A stretch of 64,000 nucleotides of DNA from NCBI RefSeq assembly GCF_003226345.1, contig NZ_PDOF01000002.1, positions 662,608 through 726,607 on the forward strand, given 5' to 3'. Positions 50,884-59,810 of the stretch are shown in pieces. The first letter of the stretch is position 1. The number at the start of each line of letters is the position of its first letter. The notes under the pieces are model-generated. The model was not told the origin of the DNA. It did not search any database and was given only the letters and a program-made list of their open reading frames with translations. Origin of the DNA: Alteribacter lacisalsi. Lineage in GTDB: Bacteria; Bacillota; Bacilli; Bacillales; Salisediminibacteriaceae. Made by a program: the position numbers and the translations under genes.

Positions 50884-52677
50884 ATGAATGCGATTCTGTA
50901 CTTCGTAAAACAGATTCACGGTTATGCAGGGAAGGGTCTTTACATTAATATGCTGGCCATGGCCGGAATCGGTCTTCTGGAAGGGGTGGGCATTCTTCTC
51001 CTCATTCCTATGATCGCCATGACGGGAATTGTCCAGCTCGAAACAGCTGGGACCCCTGTTGCCGGACTGTTTCAATTCATCGAATCGATCCCTCCATCTA
51101 CTGGACTGCCAATTATTCTTGGCATCTTTGTATTAATTTCAATTGTACAGAATCTTCTGCAGAAAGTTATACAAGTCAAAAATGCAGAAATTCAGCAAGG
51201 TTTTTTCCGGCATATGCGAGTTGAAACATATGAATCACTGCTTCACGCCAACTGGAATTACTTCATTAAAATACGTAAATCGGATTTGATCAATGTTCTC
51301 ACCGCTGAGTTGGCCCGTGCCAGCTCAGGTACAAGTTCTTTTTTACAGTTTCTCGCTTCTCTCGTCTTTACTGTCATTCAGATCGGACTGGCTTTCTGGC
51401 TGTCACCTTCGATTACGGTATTCATACTATTATTTGGTATTATTCTTCTTTTCTTTTCGAGAACCTTTCTTAGACGATCAATGTCGCTGGGAAGTCGTAA
51501 TTATGAACTTGGAAAGAGGTACATGGCGGGTATCACCGATCAGATTAACGGAATTAAAGACATTAAAAGCAATACCTTGGAAGATTCACGGCTGGACTGG
51601 TACCGCGGGATCACAGATCAAATAAGAAATGAGCAGGTGGCCTATACAAAGCTGAAAACTACATCTCAGCTTTACTATAAGGTTGCTTCGGCTGTTCTGA
51701 TCGCTGTATTTATTTTCGTGGCAATCAGCCTCTTTCACGCTCAGGCAGCACAGCTGCTGCTTATTATTGTCATTTTCGGACGTCTCTGGCCCAAAGTGAC
51801 CGGTATACAGGGGTCTCTTGAACAACTGGCAACTAATATCCCGGCTTTTAGAGCTGTAATGGCTATGCAGCAGGAATGTCGTAATGCTGAGGAGTTCAGA
51901 GCGAGTGGAGATAAGAGTATCCCTGCCCTGAAAGTAAAGAACGGCATCACCTGCCGGAACGTGATGTTCCGCTACAACAAAGATGCAGAGAAACTTGCGC
52001 TCAACGATGTTAGCACTTACATCCCGGCAAACCAGATGACCGCCGTTGTCGGCCGGTCGGGAGCCGGGAAAAGTACGCTCATTGATCTTTTGATGGGACT
52101 GAACCAGCCGGAGAGCGGCGAGGTGCTGTTTGATGGAAAGCCGCTCACCTCCGAGACCCTCGTGTCACTCAGAAAAGCGATCAGCTATGTGCCGCAGGAT
52201 CCGTTTCTTTTTAACGCGACGATCAGGGAAAACATGATGCTGATGAAACCGGATGCAACCGAAGAGGAAATCTGGGAGGCGCTGGCGTTTTCGTCGGCAG
52301 CGGAATTTGTGGAAAAGCTTGATGACGGGCTCGACTCGCTCATCGGGGACCGGGGCATCCGTCTTTCCGGCGGGGAGCGCCAGCGCCTCGTGCTTGCCCG
52401 GGCAATTCTGCGTCAGCCGTCAATACTCGTGCTCGATGAGGCGACGAGCGCCCTTGATACGGAAAACGAGAAGAAAATTCAGGCTGCCATCGACCGCCTG
52501 AAAGGGAAAATGACGATTGTGGTGATTGCCCATCGTCTGTCGACGATTCGCAATGCGGATCAGGTGATCGTCCTTGAAGATGGAAAAGTCATTCAGAACG
52601 GGGAATATACGAAGCTTGCCGGTGATAAGAGCGGTGTGTTTAAGAGCCTTCTCAGAAACCAGATGCAGGCCACATGA
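50884..52677 (+). CDS. Lasso peptide ABC exporter (D)
   Basis: A 597-residue fused exporter: transmembrane domain about 1-330 (MAGIGLLEGVGILLLIPMI, LASLVFTVIQIGLAFWL), then ATPase with Walker A GRSGAGKST (about 390-398), signature LSGGERQRL, Walker [13 protein letters not shown] and AHRLS. It exports mature lasso peptide and often gives self-immunity. There is no C39 peptidase domain, as expected when B2 cuts the leader. TAGGAGGAG precedes the ATG, 11 bp after the previous gene. Confidence 0.92.
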   Translation: MNAILYFVKQIHGYAGKGLYINMLAMAGIGLLEGVGILLLIPMIAMTGIVQLETAGTPVAGLFQFIESIPPSTGLPIILGIFVLISIVQNLLQKVIQVKNAEIQQGFFRHMRVETYESLLHANWNYFIKIRKSDLINVLTAELARASSGTSSFLQFLASLVFTVIQIGLAFWLSPSITVFILLFGIILLFFSRTFLRRSMSLGSRNYELGKRYMAGITDQINGIKDIKSNTLEDSRLDWYRGITDQIRNEQVAYTKLKTTSQLYYKVASAVLIAVFIFVAISLFHAQAAQLLLIIVIFGRLWPKVTGIQGSLEQLATNIPAFRAVMAMQQECRNAEEFRASGDKSIPALKVKNGITCRNVMFRYNKDAEKLALNDVSTYIPANQMTAVVGRSGAGKSTLIDLLMGLNQPESGEVLFDGKPLTSETLVSLRKAISYVPQDPFLFNATIRENMMLMKPDATEEEIWEALAFSSAAEFVEKLDDGLDSLIGDRGIRLSGGERQRLVLARAILRQPSILVLDEATSALDTENEKKIQAAIDRLKGKMTIVVIAHRLSTIRNADQVIVLEDGKVIQNGEYTKLAGDKSGVFKSLLRNQMQAT

Positions 52678-52689
52678 CCGGTGGTGTGA

Positions 52690-53697
52690 ATGAAGATGAC
52701 GCGTCTAGGGGGAAAACGGGTGGTCTGGCTCGGCCTGCTTGTCATGTTTATCGTATTTATCATCTACGTGGTCTGGGACAATAACCGCATCGTCACGGTG
52801 GAGGAAGAGATCGAGCTGATGGCAGCCGACGGGTCGGCGGACATCCGCATCCTCCACGTCACCGATCTGCACGAGAAAACGTTCGGAGAAAACCAGCAGC
52901 GTCTCGTGGACCGGATCAACGAGTTGGAGTACGATGTGATCGTCTTTACCGGTGATATGCTCGATGGACTCGAGAGTACGAACACGGCACCGTTTTTTGA
53001 CTTAATTGAAGCGGTCAGCAATCTGGAGCACGCCCTGTTCGTCCCGGGAAATTCCGACCCGTACAGTTATGCGGTAGGCGAGGACGGCACGGTGGAGAAA
53101 AGCCGGTTTATTCAGGAGCTGGAGGCGCTCGGCGTTGATCTGGTGGAGTCCGTCTATTCCTTTGATCATGCGGACGGCCAGACTTACCATTTTGTGTATC
53201 TGGAATATGCCATCGGCAATGTCCGTCAGAGCCTGAATCACCTGGAAGGTGGGCGGATCCCCTGGGATCATCCTCACTATGAATCGTACATTCTTCATCA
53301 TGAAGCACTTATGTCCGAGCTCGATTTTCTCGAAGATCCTGCGGACGGGGAAGTGGTGATCGCCCTGAACCATTACCCGGTTCAGGACGAGCGGATGGCC
53401 CAGATCAAACAGTACGATCACCTTTCCTACCGGGAATTTGATTTAATTCTTGCAGGCCACTATCACGCCGGGCAGTTCAGGGTTCCGTTTTTCGGAGCCT
53501 TTATTATTCCCGAGCCTTATTTTCCCCGCTACGGTCTATTTCCGCCTCAGGACCGGGTGACAGGCCCGTGGCAGTATGAGAATACAAAGCAGTACGTGAG
53601 CGGCGGACTCGGAAGCGGCGGACCGGTGCCTCTCCTGAAGTTCCGCCTGTTCAACCCGCCGGAAATCAATCTGCTCCATGTAAGGGGCACACAATAA
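52690..53697 (+). CDS. Membrane-anchored metallophosphoesterase at end of lasso operon
   Basis: A 335-residue calcineurin-like phosphoesterase. The N-terminal helix (VVWLGLLVMFIVFIIYVVW, about 11-29) anchors it. The metal motifs follow: VTDLHE, FTGDMLDG, GNSDPY (in place of the usual GNHE/D), LNHYP and GHYHAGQ. This is the YkuE/YaeI-like group. It starts 12 bp after the exporter gene and ends at the operon terminator, so it is cotranscribed. It might act on lipid or nucleotide phosphates; a role in removing phosphate from the peptide or in immunity is speculative. Confidence 0.85.
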   Translation: MKMTRLGGKRVVWLGLLVMFIVFIIYVVWDNNRIVTVEEEIELMAADGSADIRILHVTDLHEKTFGENQQRLVDRINELEYDVIVFTGDMLDGLESTNTAPFFDLIEAVSNLEHALFVPGNSDPYSYAVGEDGTVEKSRFIQELEALGVDLVESVYSFDHADGQTYHFVYLEYAIGNVRQSLNHLEGGRIPWDHPHYESYILHHEALMSELDFLEDPADGEVVIALNHYPVQDERMAQIKQYDHLSYREFDLILAGHYHAGQFRVPFFGAFIIPEPYFPRYGLFPPQDRVTGPWQYENTKQYVSGGLGSGGPVPLLKFRLFNPPEINLLHVRGTQ

Positions 53698-53732
53698 AGG
53701 CGCCTGCCATCACGAGGACGGGGGCGCCTTAT
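53697..53732 (+). terminator. Lasso operon terminator
   Basis: AAGGCGCC (53697-53704) / GGCGCCTT (53723-53730) followed by ATTTGTGTTT, overlapping the last stop codon. It also faces the convergent lipoprotein gene. Confidence 0.75.
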
Positions 53733-53743
53733 TTGTGTTTCTT

Positions 53744-54532
53744 CTATTGTATGCTTCTCCCTCGCTCAAACCCCTCCTCCTCCAGAAGTGTCCTCAGTTC
53801 ATCCTCATCGGAAGTCTCTGTAATCACCCGGCTGTCGTTCATGAATACATAGTACGGATACGCATCCACCGCATCATCATACATCCCGGCTTCCGTGGTG
53901 AAGTACACCTGATTAATGACGAAACTGTCCCCGGGAAAGTGATAGTTGTCAAATAAGGAACGTGCCTCCATGAAATTATCCTGGCTGAACGGAAGGTCTG
54001 TAAAGATGAGAATTCCGTATCCATCCTCAAGCGGCCGGATATCATCCATGAACCCCTCAATGAGCTGCTCCATACTGACCTCTTCCAGGTAGACAGATTC
54101 TGCCGTGTACACTGGGGTAAATTCCGGTCTCTGGTGCAGCAGGTACTCAGAGCCTGTCGTGACTTCAGGTTCAAATGCTTCTTTCGTTTTCACCCGGATT
54201 CCCGCTTCCTCCCTTAAAAAGGGGCTGAAGAAATCCGACAGGGGATAGCTGAATTCGGCGCTCACTTCCACTTCGTCTTCGCCAATGAAGACTTTCGTAT
54301 CCTCGGTCACCAGGAGTCTGTATACTTCCGCCTCGTAATCATCCACAGCGGAAGGGTCCTCGTGAAATGCGAGGTACTCTTCCTCAGTAAGATTGTCGTC
54401 TACAAACACCGGGAGCAGTTCACCGTAGGCATTGGCGATAAGTCTGCCTTCAAAATCATAGCCCGCTTCTTCCTCACCACCGCATCCTGATAAGAAAAGA
54501 ACTGCGGCGCCTGCTGCGAATAATCGTTTCAT
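53744..54532 (-). CDS. Lipoprotein, unknown function, copy 1 of duplicated module
   Basis: A 262-residue secreted lipoprotein: signal MKRLFAAGAAVLFLSGC with lipobox LSGC (Cys17). The mature part is very acidic. The C-terminal about 100 residues (ILIFTDLPFSQDNF, then DAYPYYVFMNDSRVITE) have the look of a thioredoxin-like fold with a Pro in the cis-Pro position but no CxxC. It is a paralogue of the protein at 55162 and divergent from the membrane protein at 54631. No family recognised. Confidence 0.75.
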   Translation of the reverse strand: MKRLFAAGAAVLFLSGCGGEEEAGYDFEGRLIANAYGELLPVFVDDNLTEEEYLAFHEDPSAVDDYEAEVYRLLVTEDTKVFIGEDEVEVSAEFSYPLSDFFSPFLREEAGIRVKTKEAFEPEVTTGSEYLLHQRPEFTPVYTAESVYLEEVSMEQLIEGFMDDIRPLEDGYGILIFTDLPFSQDNFMEARSLFDNYHFPGDSFVINQVYFTTEAGMYDDAVDAYPYYVFMNDSRVITETSDEDELRTLLEEEGFERGRSIQ

Positions 54533-54630
54533 AATGGCCTCCTGGATACAGTTGTTACCATTATCGTAACAAAATTCCGAACATTTTGTTATGATAGAGG
54601 AACATTGAGGACAGTTTTGAGGTGAAAACG

Positions 54631-55119
54631 ATGAAACAGATCCTGCCCCTTGTCCTGATCGCTGCTCTGATTGCCGTTGCGATCGTGTACTTTCAGGATC
54701 CGGAAGAGGAAGCCGAAACCGAGGAGCCGTATTGGGAAACGAACCTCACGTCAAATCAAAATGATAATGAATGGGAAATGATCGTGTTTCTCGATGAAGG
54801 TGAGGACGGAGCTGATATAGGCGTGCAGCTTGAATATCAGCTCGAACCGAGGGAACTGGAGAAATTTGAATTCACTTTTCTCATTGACAAACCGGCAAAT
54901 GGCTTTTTTGTTAAGGAAACGGAGCTGGAGGATTTCGATGGCACCTTTGAATACCGGGAGGCGTGTGACTTCTGCTCGGACCCGGCCCGTTTTACCGAAA
55001 CAGGACTCAACACGAAGGTGCGCCTGACGTGGAATGCGGGCGGCGAAACTCACAGCACAAGCATCGGCGGCCAGCCGATTCCGGTACGGGCACTCATGGC
55101 ATTTGAAGAGGAACAGTAA
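54631..55119 (+). CDS. Membrane-anchored CxxC protein, copy 1 of duplicated module
   Basis: A 162-residue protein with an N-terminal anchor/signal helix (MKQILPLVLIAALIAVAIVYFQ), an acidic linker, and an external beta-rich domain containing EACDFCSDPARF, a CxxC motif. The ATG at 54631 follows GAGGTGA. It is paralogous to the protein at 56126. An ACAAAA/TTTTGT inverted repeat and a TATGAT box lie about 40-70 bp upstream in the shared divergent promoter region. Function unknown. Confidence 0.72.
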   Translation: MKQILPLVLIAALIAVAIVYFQDPEEEAETEEPYWETNLTSNQNDNEWEMIVFLDEGEDGADIGVQLEYQLEPRELEKFEFTFLIDKPANGFFVKETELEDFDGTFEYREACDFCSDPARFTETGLNTKVRLTWNAGGETHSTSIGGQPIPVRALMAFEEEQ

Positions 55120-55144
55120 AAGGCGCCTTGCGTTGAGGGGCGCC
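55117..55144 (-). terminator. Hairpin between modules
   Basis: GGCGCC (55122-55127) and GGCGCC (55139-55144) pair; on the minus strand TTTT follows. Likely terminator of the second lipoprotein gene. Confidence 0.6.
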
Positions 55145-55161
55145 ATTACTATGGGACGCGG

Positions 55162-55965
55162 TCAGTTTTTTTCAAGCCCCAGATCGTCGTCCAGAAACCG
55201 GAAAATATCATCCAGGTCGCCGGTTTCGTAAATCAGTTCTTCGTCTTCCAGTACGAGGTAGTGAGGAAATTCGTCAAACAGGTGATCAAAGAACATGAGG
55301 TTTTCCTCGCCGCCCACCTGACTGTATACCACATGCTGATCTTGACTGAAATAATCGTAGAACTTTTCGTGGATATGCTGGCGATCCTCGCTGTACAATG
55401 AATCATCCATAAAGGAGAGAACTTGAATGACAGGCGTATGATCATAATAATCGGTAAAGGAATACATGCTGATGAGTGTGTCTATGCTCACATTCCCAAC
55501 TTCGATAGTTTCAGCGGTATAGATGGGAATCAGCGACCACTCGTAAGGGGATCTGGAACTGAGGTGAGTACTGATTACAGGTTCGAAATCCTCTCTTACC
55601 TTCACAGAAACTTCCTGACCAAGTGAAAGGAAATAGGGTGTATACATCCGTTCTTCTTCAGTGTCGTATGTAATTTCCTCCCCGGTATCGGCAAATATAA
55701 TGGTTGTCTCATCGTCAAATGTGATCCGGTACGCTTCGAGCTCATAATCGTCCAGCACTTCATCATGACGGCTGCGCAGAATGTCCGGGTCGAAGTCGGT
55801 TCCTGACACGTTGTCTTCTATAAATACAGTGGCCATGCCCGTTATCTGATAGGCGTTAAGCAGATTCCCGGAGAAATCCGGCTCGCTGCCTGAAGCATCC
55901 TCGCTGCAGGCGGAGGCAAGCATGATCGCGGCTGCCCCGGTTATGTATGCGAATAAACGTTTCAT
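55162..55965 (-). CDS. Lipoprotein, unknown function, copy 2 of duplicated module
   Basis: A 267-residue lipoprotein with signal MKRLFAYITGAAAIMLASAC and lipobox ASAC (Cys20). It aligns along its length with the 53744 protein: YELEAYRITFDDET vs YEAEVYRLLVTEDT, VREDFEPVISTH vs TKEAFEPEVTTG, PIYTAETIEVGNVSI vs PVYTAESVYLEEVSM. The C-terminal FPHYLVLEDEELIYE is again thioredoxin-like without Cys. GGAAAGGA precedes the start at 55965; the frame is open further upstream but without a binding site. Confidence 0.75.
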   Translation of the reverse strand: MKRLFAYITGAAAIMLASACSEDASGSEPDFSGNLLNAYQITGMATVFIEDNVSGTDFDPDILRSRHDEVLDDYELEAYRITFDDETTIIFADTGEEITYDTEEERMYTPYFLSLGQEVSVKVREDFEPVISTHLSSRSPYEWSLIPIYTAETIEVGNVSIDTLISMYSFTDYYDHTPVIQVLSFMDDSLYSEDRQHIHEKFYDYFSQDQHVVYSQVGGEENLMFFDHLFDEFPHYLVLEDEELIYETGDLDDIFRFLDDDLGLEKN

Positions 55966-56125
55966 ACGTTCGTCATTCCTTTCCGTGTGCTCAGTATTAT
56001 CGTACCACGACTCAGACGAGTCAGAATACCATTTATGGAAAATTAAGAAAAATTCTTCTTTGATATACCCACACGGGGAAAGGATTTTGGTAGGATAGAG
56101 GCAGGGAAAACGAGGTGAGGTACGA

Positions 56126-56668
56126 ATGAAACAGATTTTGCCGATTCTCCTCATTGTTGCGGTCATCGGAGGAGCCATGTTCTTTTTCCAGGAGCCTGCT
56201 GCTGTTGAGGAAGTGGAACGAGATTGGGATGCATCAGGAAATGTGATGCAGGGGGCCGGAGAAGGTAATAATAAGTGGAAACTGGAACTGTGGGCTGACT
56301 TTGAAGACACAGAGGAGCCGATCGTCGGGTTTGATCTTTCCATGAGAGACAAAGAGCGGGGCGCTGATGTTGAAGCTGTGGAAGTGTTCGTGCAGTTTTA
56401 TAATCCAATGGGAAGCTTTTATTATCAGGATTTAAATGTGGACGAGGAGTTTGACGGCATGATTGCGATCGAGGAAGTGTGCACGTTCTGCAGTAAGGAT
56501 GCGTTTGATGACAGCGAAATGTATTACGGAACGGATGGAGATTCTGACTTGTTCGGCTACATCACGATCGCCTGGAGGGAAGATGGGACCACATATGAAA
56601 GCGGGACCGATTTTTCCATGCCTGGAAAAATACTTAATAACGAGGACTACGTGGAAAACGACAATTAA
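56126..56668 (+). CDS. Membrane-anchored CxxC protein, copy 2 of duplicated module
   Basis: A 180-residue protein: MKQILPILLIVAVIGGAMFFFQEP anchor (split motif), then an acidic external domain with EVCTFCSKDAF, a CxxC matching EACDFC in copy 1. The same divergent pairing with a lipoprotein gene recurs. It is 15 bp from the aminopeptidase gene downstream and may be cotranscribed with it. Function unknown. Confidence 0.72.
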   Translation: MKQILPILLIVAVIGGAMFFFQEPAAVEEVERDWDASGNVMQGAGEGNNKWKLELWADFEDTEEPIVGFDLSMRDKERGADVEAVEVFVQFYNPMGSFYYQDLNVDEEFDGMIAIEEVCTFCSKDAFDDSEMYYGTDGDSDLFGYITIAWREDGTTYESGTDFSMPGKILNNEDYVENDN

Positions 56669-56683
56669 AAGGAGCGAGTCATC

Positions 56684-57793
56684 ATGACAGACAGAAGAAT
56701 TGAAAAGCTGGCGGGAGTCCTTCTCGACCATTCAATTAAAATAAAGAAAGGCGAGCGGGTGCTCATTCGCGGCCATTACGCCACAAAGCCGCTCATGACG
56801 GAACTGATCGACCAGGTATATGCACGCGGCGCCTATCCGTATACGGAGCTTCTCGACGATGAGATCGGCCGCCACCTGAGCATGGGATATGAAAAAGAAC
56901 AGCTCGAAACGCAGGCGGCCTGGGCGATGAAACGTTACGAGGACGTGGATGCCGTCATTGCCATCATCGCGGAGGAAAATGATGCGGAAATGGCCGAAGT
57001 TCCGAGTGAAAAATTCAAGCTCCGTGGCGAAGTGTTCAAGCCTGTTCAGGAGTTCTACATCAACAACCGCCGTTGGGTGTTGCTCAATTACCCGACGCCT
57101 GCCCTTGCCCAGAAAGCGGGGATGAGCACAAAAGCGTTTACCGACTTTCTCCTTGATGTCTGCACCGCTGATTACAAAAAGATGGAGAAGGCGTTTGAAC
57201 CGCTCAAACAGCTGATGGAAAAAACAGAACAGGTGCGGATTACCGCGCCGGGCACAGACCTGCAGTTTTCCATAAAGGATATTCCCGTCGTGCCGTGTGC
57301 AGGGGAAGCGAACATTCCGGACGGGGAAATCTATACCTCGCCGGTGAAAGACAGCGTTAACGGGACGATTGCGTTTAATACACCCTGCCCGTACCGCGGC
57401 GTGACGTACAACAATGTGAAGCTCACGTTTAAAGACGGCCGGATCACGGAGGCGGACGCCGACCAGAAGGACAAGCTCGAAGCGATTCTCGACACGGATG
57501 AAGGTGCGCGCTTTGCCGGGGAGTTTGCGATCGGGGTGAACCCTTATATTCTGAAGCCGATGGGCGACATTCTGTTTGATGAAAAGATCGGCGGCAGCCT
57601 TCATTTCACACCGGGTGAAGCCTATGAGGATGCTGATAACGGGAACCGCTCGGCGGTGCACTGGGATATGGTGCTGATCCAGCGTCCGGAATACGGCGGC
57701 GGTGAGATTTATTTTGACGATATGCTCGTACGGAAAGACGGGGAATTCGTCCTTGACGAGCTCGCCGGTCTGAACCCGGAAAAATTAAAATAA
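56684..57793 (+). CDS. M29 family aminopeptidase (AmpS/PepS/T-like)
   Basis: A 369-residue two-metal aminopeptidase. GEANIPDGEIYTSP and GEFAIGVNP carry the metal-binding glutamates, SLHFTPGEAYED and VHWDMV the histidines and aspartate of the M29 site. It releases N-terminal residues from peptides in the cytosol, active as a dimer. AAAGGAGCGAG precedes ATG 56684. A terminator lies about 100 bp downstream. Confidence 0.93.
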   Translation: MTDRRIEKLAGVLLDHSIKIKKGERVLIRGHYATKPLMTELIDQVYARGAYPYTELLDDEIGRHLSMGYEKEQLETQAAWAMKRYEDVDAVIAIIAEENDAEMAEVPSEKFKLRGEVFKPVQEFYINNRRWVLLNYPTPALAQKAGMSTKAFTDFLLDVCTADYKKMEKAFEPLKQLMEKTEQVRITAPGTDLQFSIKDIPVVPCAGEANIPDGEIYTSPVKDSVNGTIAFNTPCPYRGVTYNNVKLTFKDGRITEADADQKDKLEAILDTDEGARFAGEFAIGVNPYILKPMGDILFDEKIGGSLHFTPGEAYEDADNGNRSAVHWDMVLIQRPEYGGGEIYFDDMLVRKDGEFVLDELAGLNPEKLK

Positions 57794-57889
57794 GCCCTTA
57801 AGGGCACTTAACCATGCCACCGGCGGGGATCGGGCATAGATTACAGTACAGGTGATCCCAATCCCTCTTCAATTATAATAAAGCTTGAC

Positions 57890-57921
57890 GCGAGGCCTCG
57901 CTGAGTGCCTCGCCTTTTTTT
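57890..57921 (+). terminator. Terminator upstream of the ECF sigma gene
   Basis: GCGAGGC (57890-57896) / GCCTCGC (57907-57913) followed by TTTTTTT. It ends the aminopeptidase transcript. Confidence 0.9.
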
Positions 57922-57964
57922 GCGTTCGGGAGGATTGCGGTAGTGGCGCGGCAGTGAGACGACG

Positions 57965-58019
57965 TATATGGGATTTATTTTCAGCTATATGGGACTTAGC
58001 CGGCCATATATGGGAATTA
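57965..58019. repeat. Intergenic 21-bp tandem repeat (3 units)
   Basis: TATATGGGAnTTA begins at 57965, 57986 and 58007, exactly 21 bp apart; the spacers differ. It lies about 100 bp upstream of the sigma factor gene. Confidence 0.8.
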
Positions 58020-58114
58020 GCCTGTGCCCATCCAGGAAATCATAAAAAAATCCAACAGTCAGCCTTCCTCATCCGTTATCTTAATGACAGGGCACAAAAC
58101 AGGAGATGTAGCAA

Positions 58115-58573
58115 ATGGACATCACAGCCATTTACGGCACACTTGAAAACGAACTGAGCCGGTTTGCCGGATCGATCGCACGCCACAGCCAGGAAGCGGA
58201 CGATCTCGTCCAGCAGGCGCTCGAAAAAGCACTGGCGCACCCGGAACTGGCTGCTCTCCCGGTTCACAAGCAGCGGGCGTGGTTTTTCAGAGTGATGAAA
58301 AATCAGCTGATCGATGACCGCCGCAGGGAAAAGCGGGTCACCGGCTGGGAAGACGAGCTCGACTTTCCGGTTCCGGAGCAGGCGCTGAGCCCTGTTGAAG
58401 TGAACGAAATGCTGAGAGCTCTGTCCGATGAGGAGCGCGATATTGTGTTCAAACGATACTGGGTCGGTCTGACGAGCCAGGAGATTGGCGCACAACTCGA
58501 GCTGCCGCCGGCTACCGTCAGGTATAAGCTCAGTAAAGCGGTAAAGAAGCTTCGTAAAAAAATGGAGGAGTGA
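58115..58573 (+). CDS. ECF-type RNA polymerase sigma factor
   Basis: A 152-residue two-domain sigma factor. Region 2 includes EADDLVQQALEKALAHPEL and AWFFRVMKNQLIDDRRREKR (the -10 and core-binding parts). Region 4 has LSPVEVNEMLRALSDEERD and the helix-turn-helix LTSQEIGAQLELPPATVRYKLSKAV. No classical anti-sigma gene follows; the next gene, 6 bp on, encodes an unusual repeat protein, which may be its regulator or target. ACAGGAGATGTAGCAA precedes the ATG. Confidence 0.9.
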   Translation: MDITAIYGTLENELSRFAGSIARHSQEADDLVQQALEKALAHPELAALPVHKQRAWFFRVMKNQLIDDRRREKRVTGWEDELDFPVPEQALSPVEVNEMLRALSDEERDIVFKRYWVGLTSQEIGAQLELPPATVRYKLSKAVKKLRKKMEE

Positions 58574-58579
58574 GGACGA

Positions 58580-59779
58580 ATGGCAAAACAGCGAATCGGA
58601 AATGTAGGGGTACTGAACTTAACGAAGGCAACCGAGCAATCGGTGGCCAATATCGAGAAAATCGAAAACGTCGGGTGTGTGCTTTACAAGCCGGAAACGG
58701 CTCATCTGATCACGTCGCTTAACATCGGCAACATTGGAAAAACGCTCGAAATGACGAGGGATTTCACTGTGATAAACGGTCAGATTACACTTGACCAGGC
58801 CTTTTTTTCGACGGTGGAAAAACCGCTCTCCCTTCTCGTAAACGGACAGGTAGTGATCGGGAAGGACGTGGCAGCAGACGACATCAGGGAAAAGGTTGAA
58901 AGTATAGTGATTAACGGTGCTATCTACGCCCCGCGTGAAGTAGCGGGTGCACTCAACGAACGGGTGAAGGATCTGATGGGCGGCATCAAAACCTATGAAG
59001 GAGAGCTGCCCCGCACGGTCAACGGCAGCCAGGAACTTACGAACCGCTATCTGCAGTCGATCGGCTCCAGCTTACAGCTGGTCGTAAATGGCGTGCTGAC
59101 TCTTGCTGAAGATCTCGACATGAGCCTTTTTCAGGAAAAAATCGAGGACCTAGAAGTGAACGGTGTCATCCGTCTGTATGAAACGCAGGAACCGGCCCTT
59201 TTTAACAAAGCACCGGTGATCAACGGGGTGACCGACGTGATCCCGGACGGCTACGAGCACGTGGGGAAGGCACTGACACTCACAGAACGCTCCATCCGCC
59301 GCTTTAAAGGAAGCCGGCTCTATACGAACAAACCGGTCGTCCTTGAACCGGACGTGACGCGCGAAGCTTTGGAAAAAGCCATCGTTCACATTCGCTCGTC
59401 TTCGGTTATTGTCTGCCATGAGGATCTGGAGGATCTCCTGTTCGAGCGGTGTGACCCGCTGGAAACAGAGGTTCTGACATACAGCGGCCGGTACGCGCTG
59501 ATCACAGATGAAACCTGGTCCCGGGAAGACCTGGAGGCGTTCGATGACAAGCTCACTCTCATTGTCACCGGCACCCTGCGTCTCGGTGAAAACGTCGATG
59601 CCGCTGCTCTCCGCTCAAAAGTGGACGCTATTGACCTTCTCGGCTCAATTACCTCGCCGAATGCGGAAGTGAAAGGCGCAGTTATGACGCTGCTCCGCAC
59701 AAAAGACGGTGAAGTAAATACAGCAGGCGACAAAACGGAAGGACCGGCCATTTCCAATTTTGGTGAACTGTCACTCTAG
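58580..59779 (+). CDS. Repeat protein cotranscribed with ECF sigma factor, unknown
   Basis: A 399-residue soluble protein built from related segments of about 37 residues. The clearest are 81-118, 164-200 and 324-360, each running L-x-L-x-V-N/T-G-x-L-x-L-x-x-D/N-V/L-D, a helix ending in K-(V/I)-(E/D), then L-x-G-x-I. This beta-strand/helix alternation suggests a solenoid, loosely like bactofilins, but no known family is recognised. No signal peptide or membrane helix. The start follows AGGAGTGAGGACGA, 6 bp after the sigma gene. It may sequester the sigma factor or be its output. Confidence 0.7.
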   Translation: MAKQRIGNVGVLNLTKATEQSVANIEKIENVGCVLYKPETAHLITSLNIGNIGKTLEMTRDFTVINGQITLDQAFFSTVEKPLSLLVNGQVVIGKDVAADDIREKVESIVINGAIYAPREVAGALNERVKDLMGGIKTYEGELPRTVNGSQELTNRYLQSIGSSLQLVVNGVLTLAEDLDMSLFQEKIEDLEVNGVIRLYETQEPALFNKAPVINGVTDVIPDGYEHVGKALTLTERSIRRFKGSRLYTNKPVVLEPDVTREALEKAIVHIRSSSVIVCHEDLEDLLFERCDPLETEVLTYSGRYALITDETWSREDLEAFDDKLTLIVTGTLRLGENVDAAALRSKVDAIDLLGSITSPNAEVKGAVMTLLRTKDGEVNTAGDKTEGPAISNFGELSL

Positions 59780-59810
59780 CCTAAGGGCACGTAAAAGGGG
59801 GGCAAGCTTC

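Noticed and set aside
55966..56352. N-terminal extension of the second lipoprotein by 129 residues
   Set aside because: The extension has no start with a binding site and would bury the signal peptide and lipobox; it also overlaps the divergent gene.
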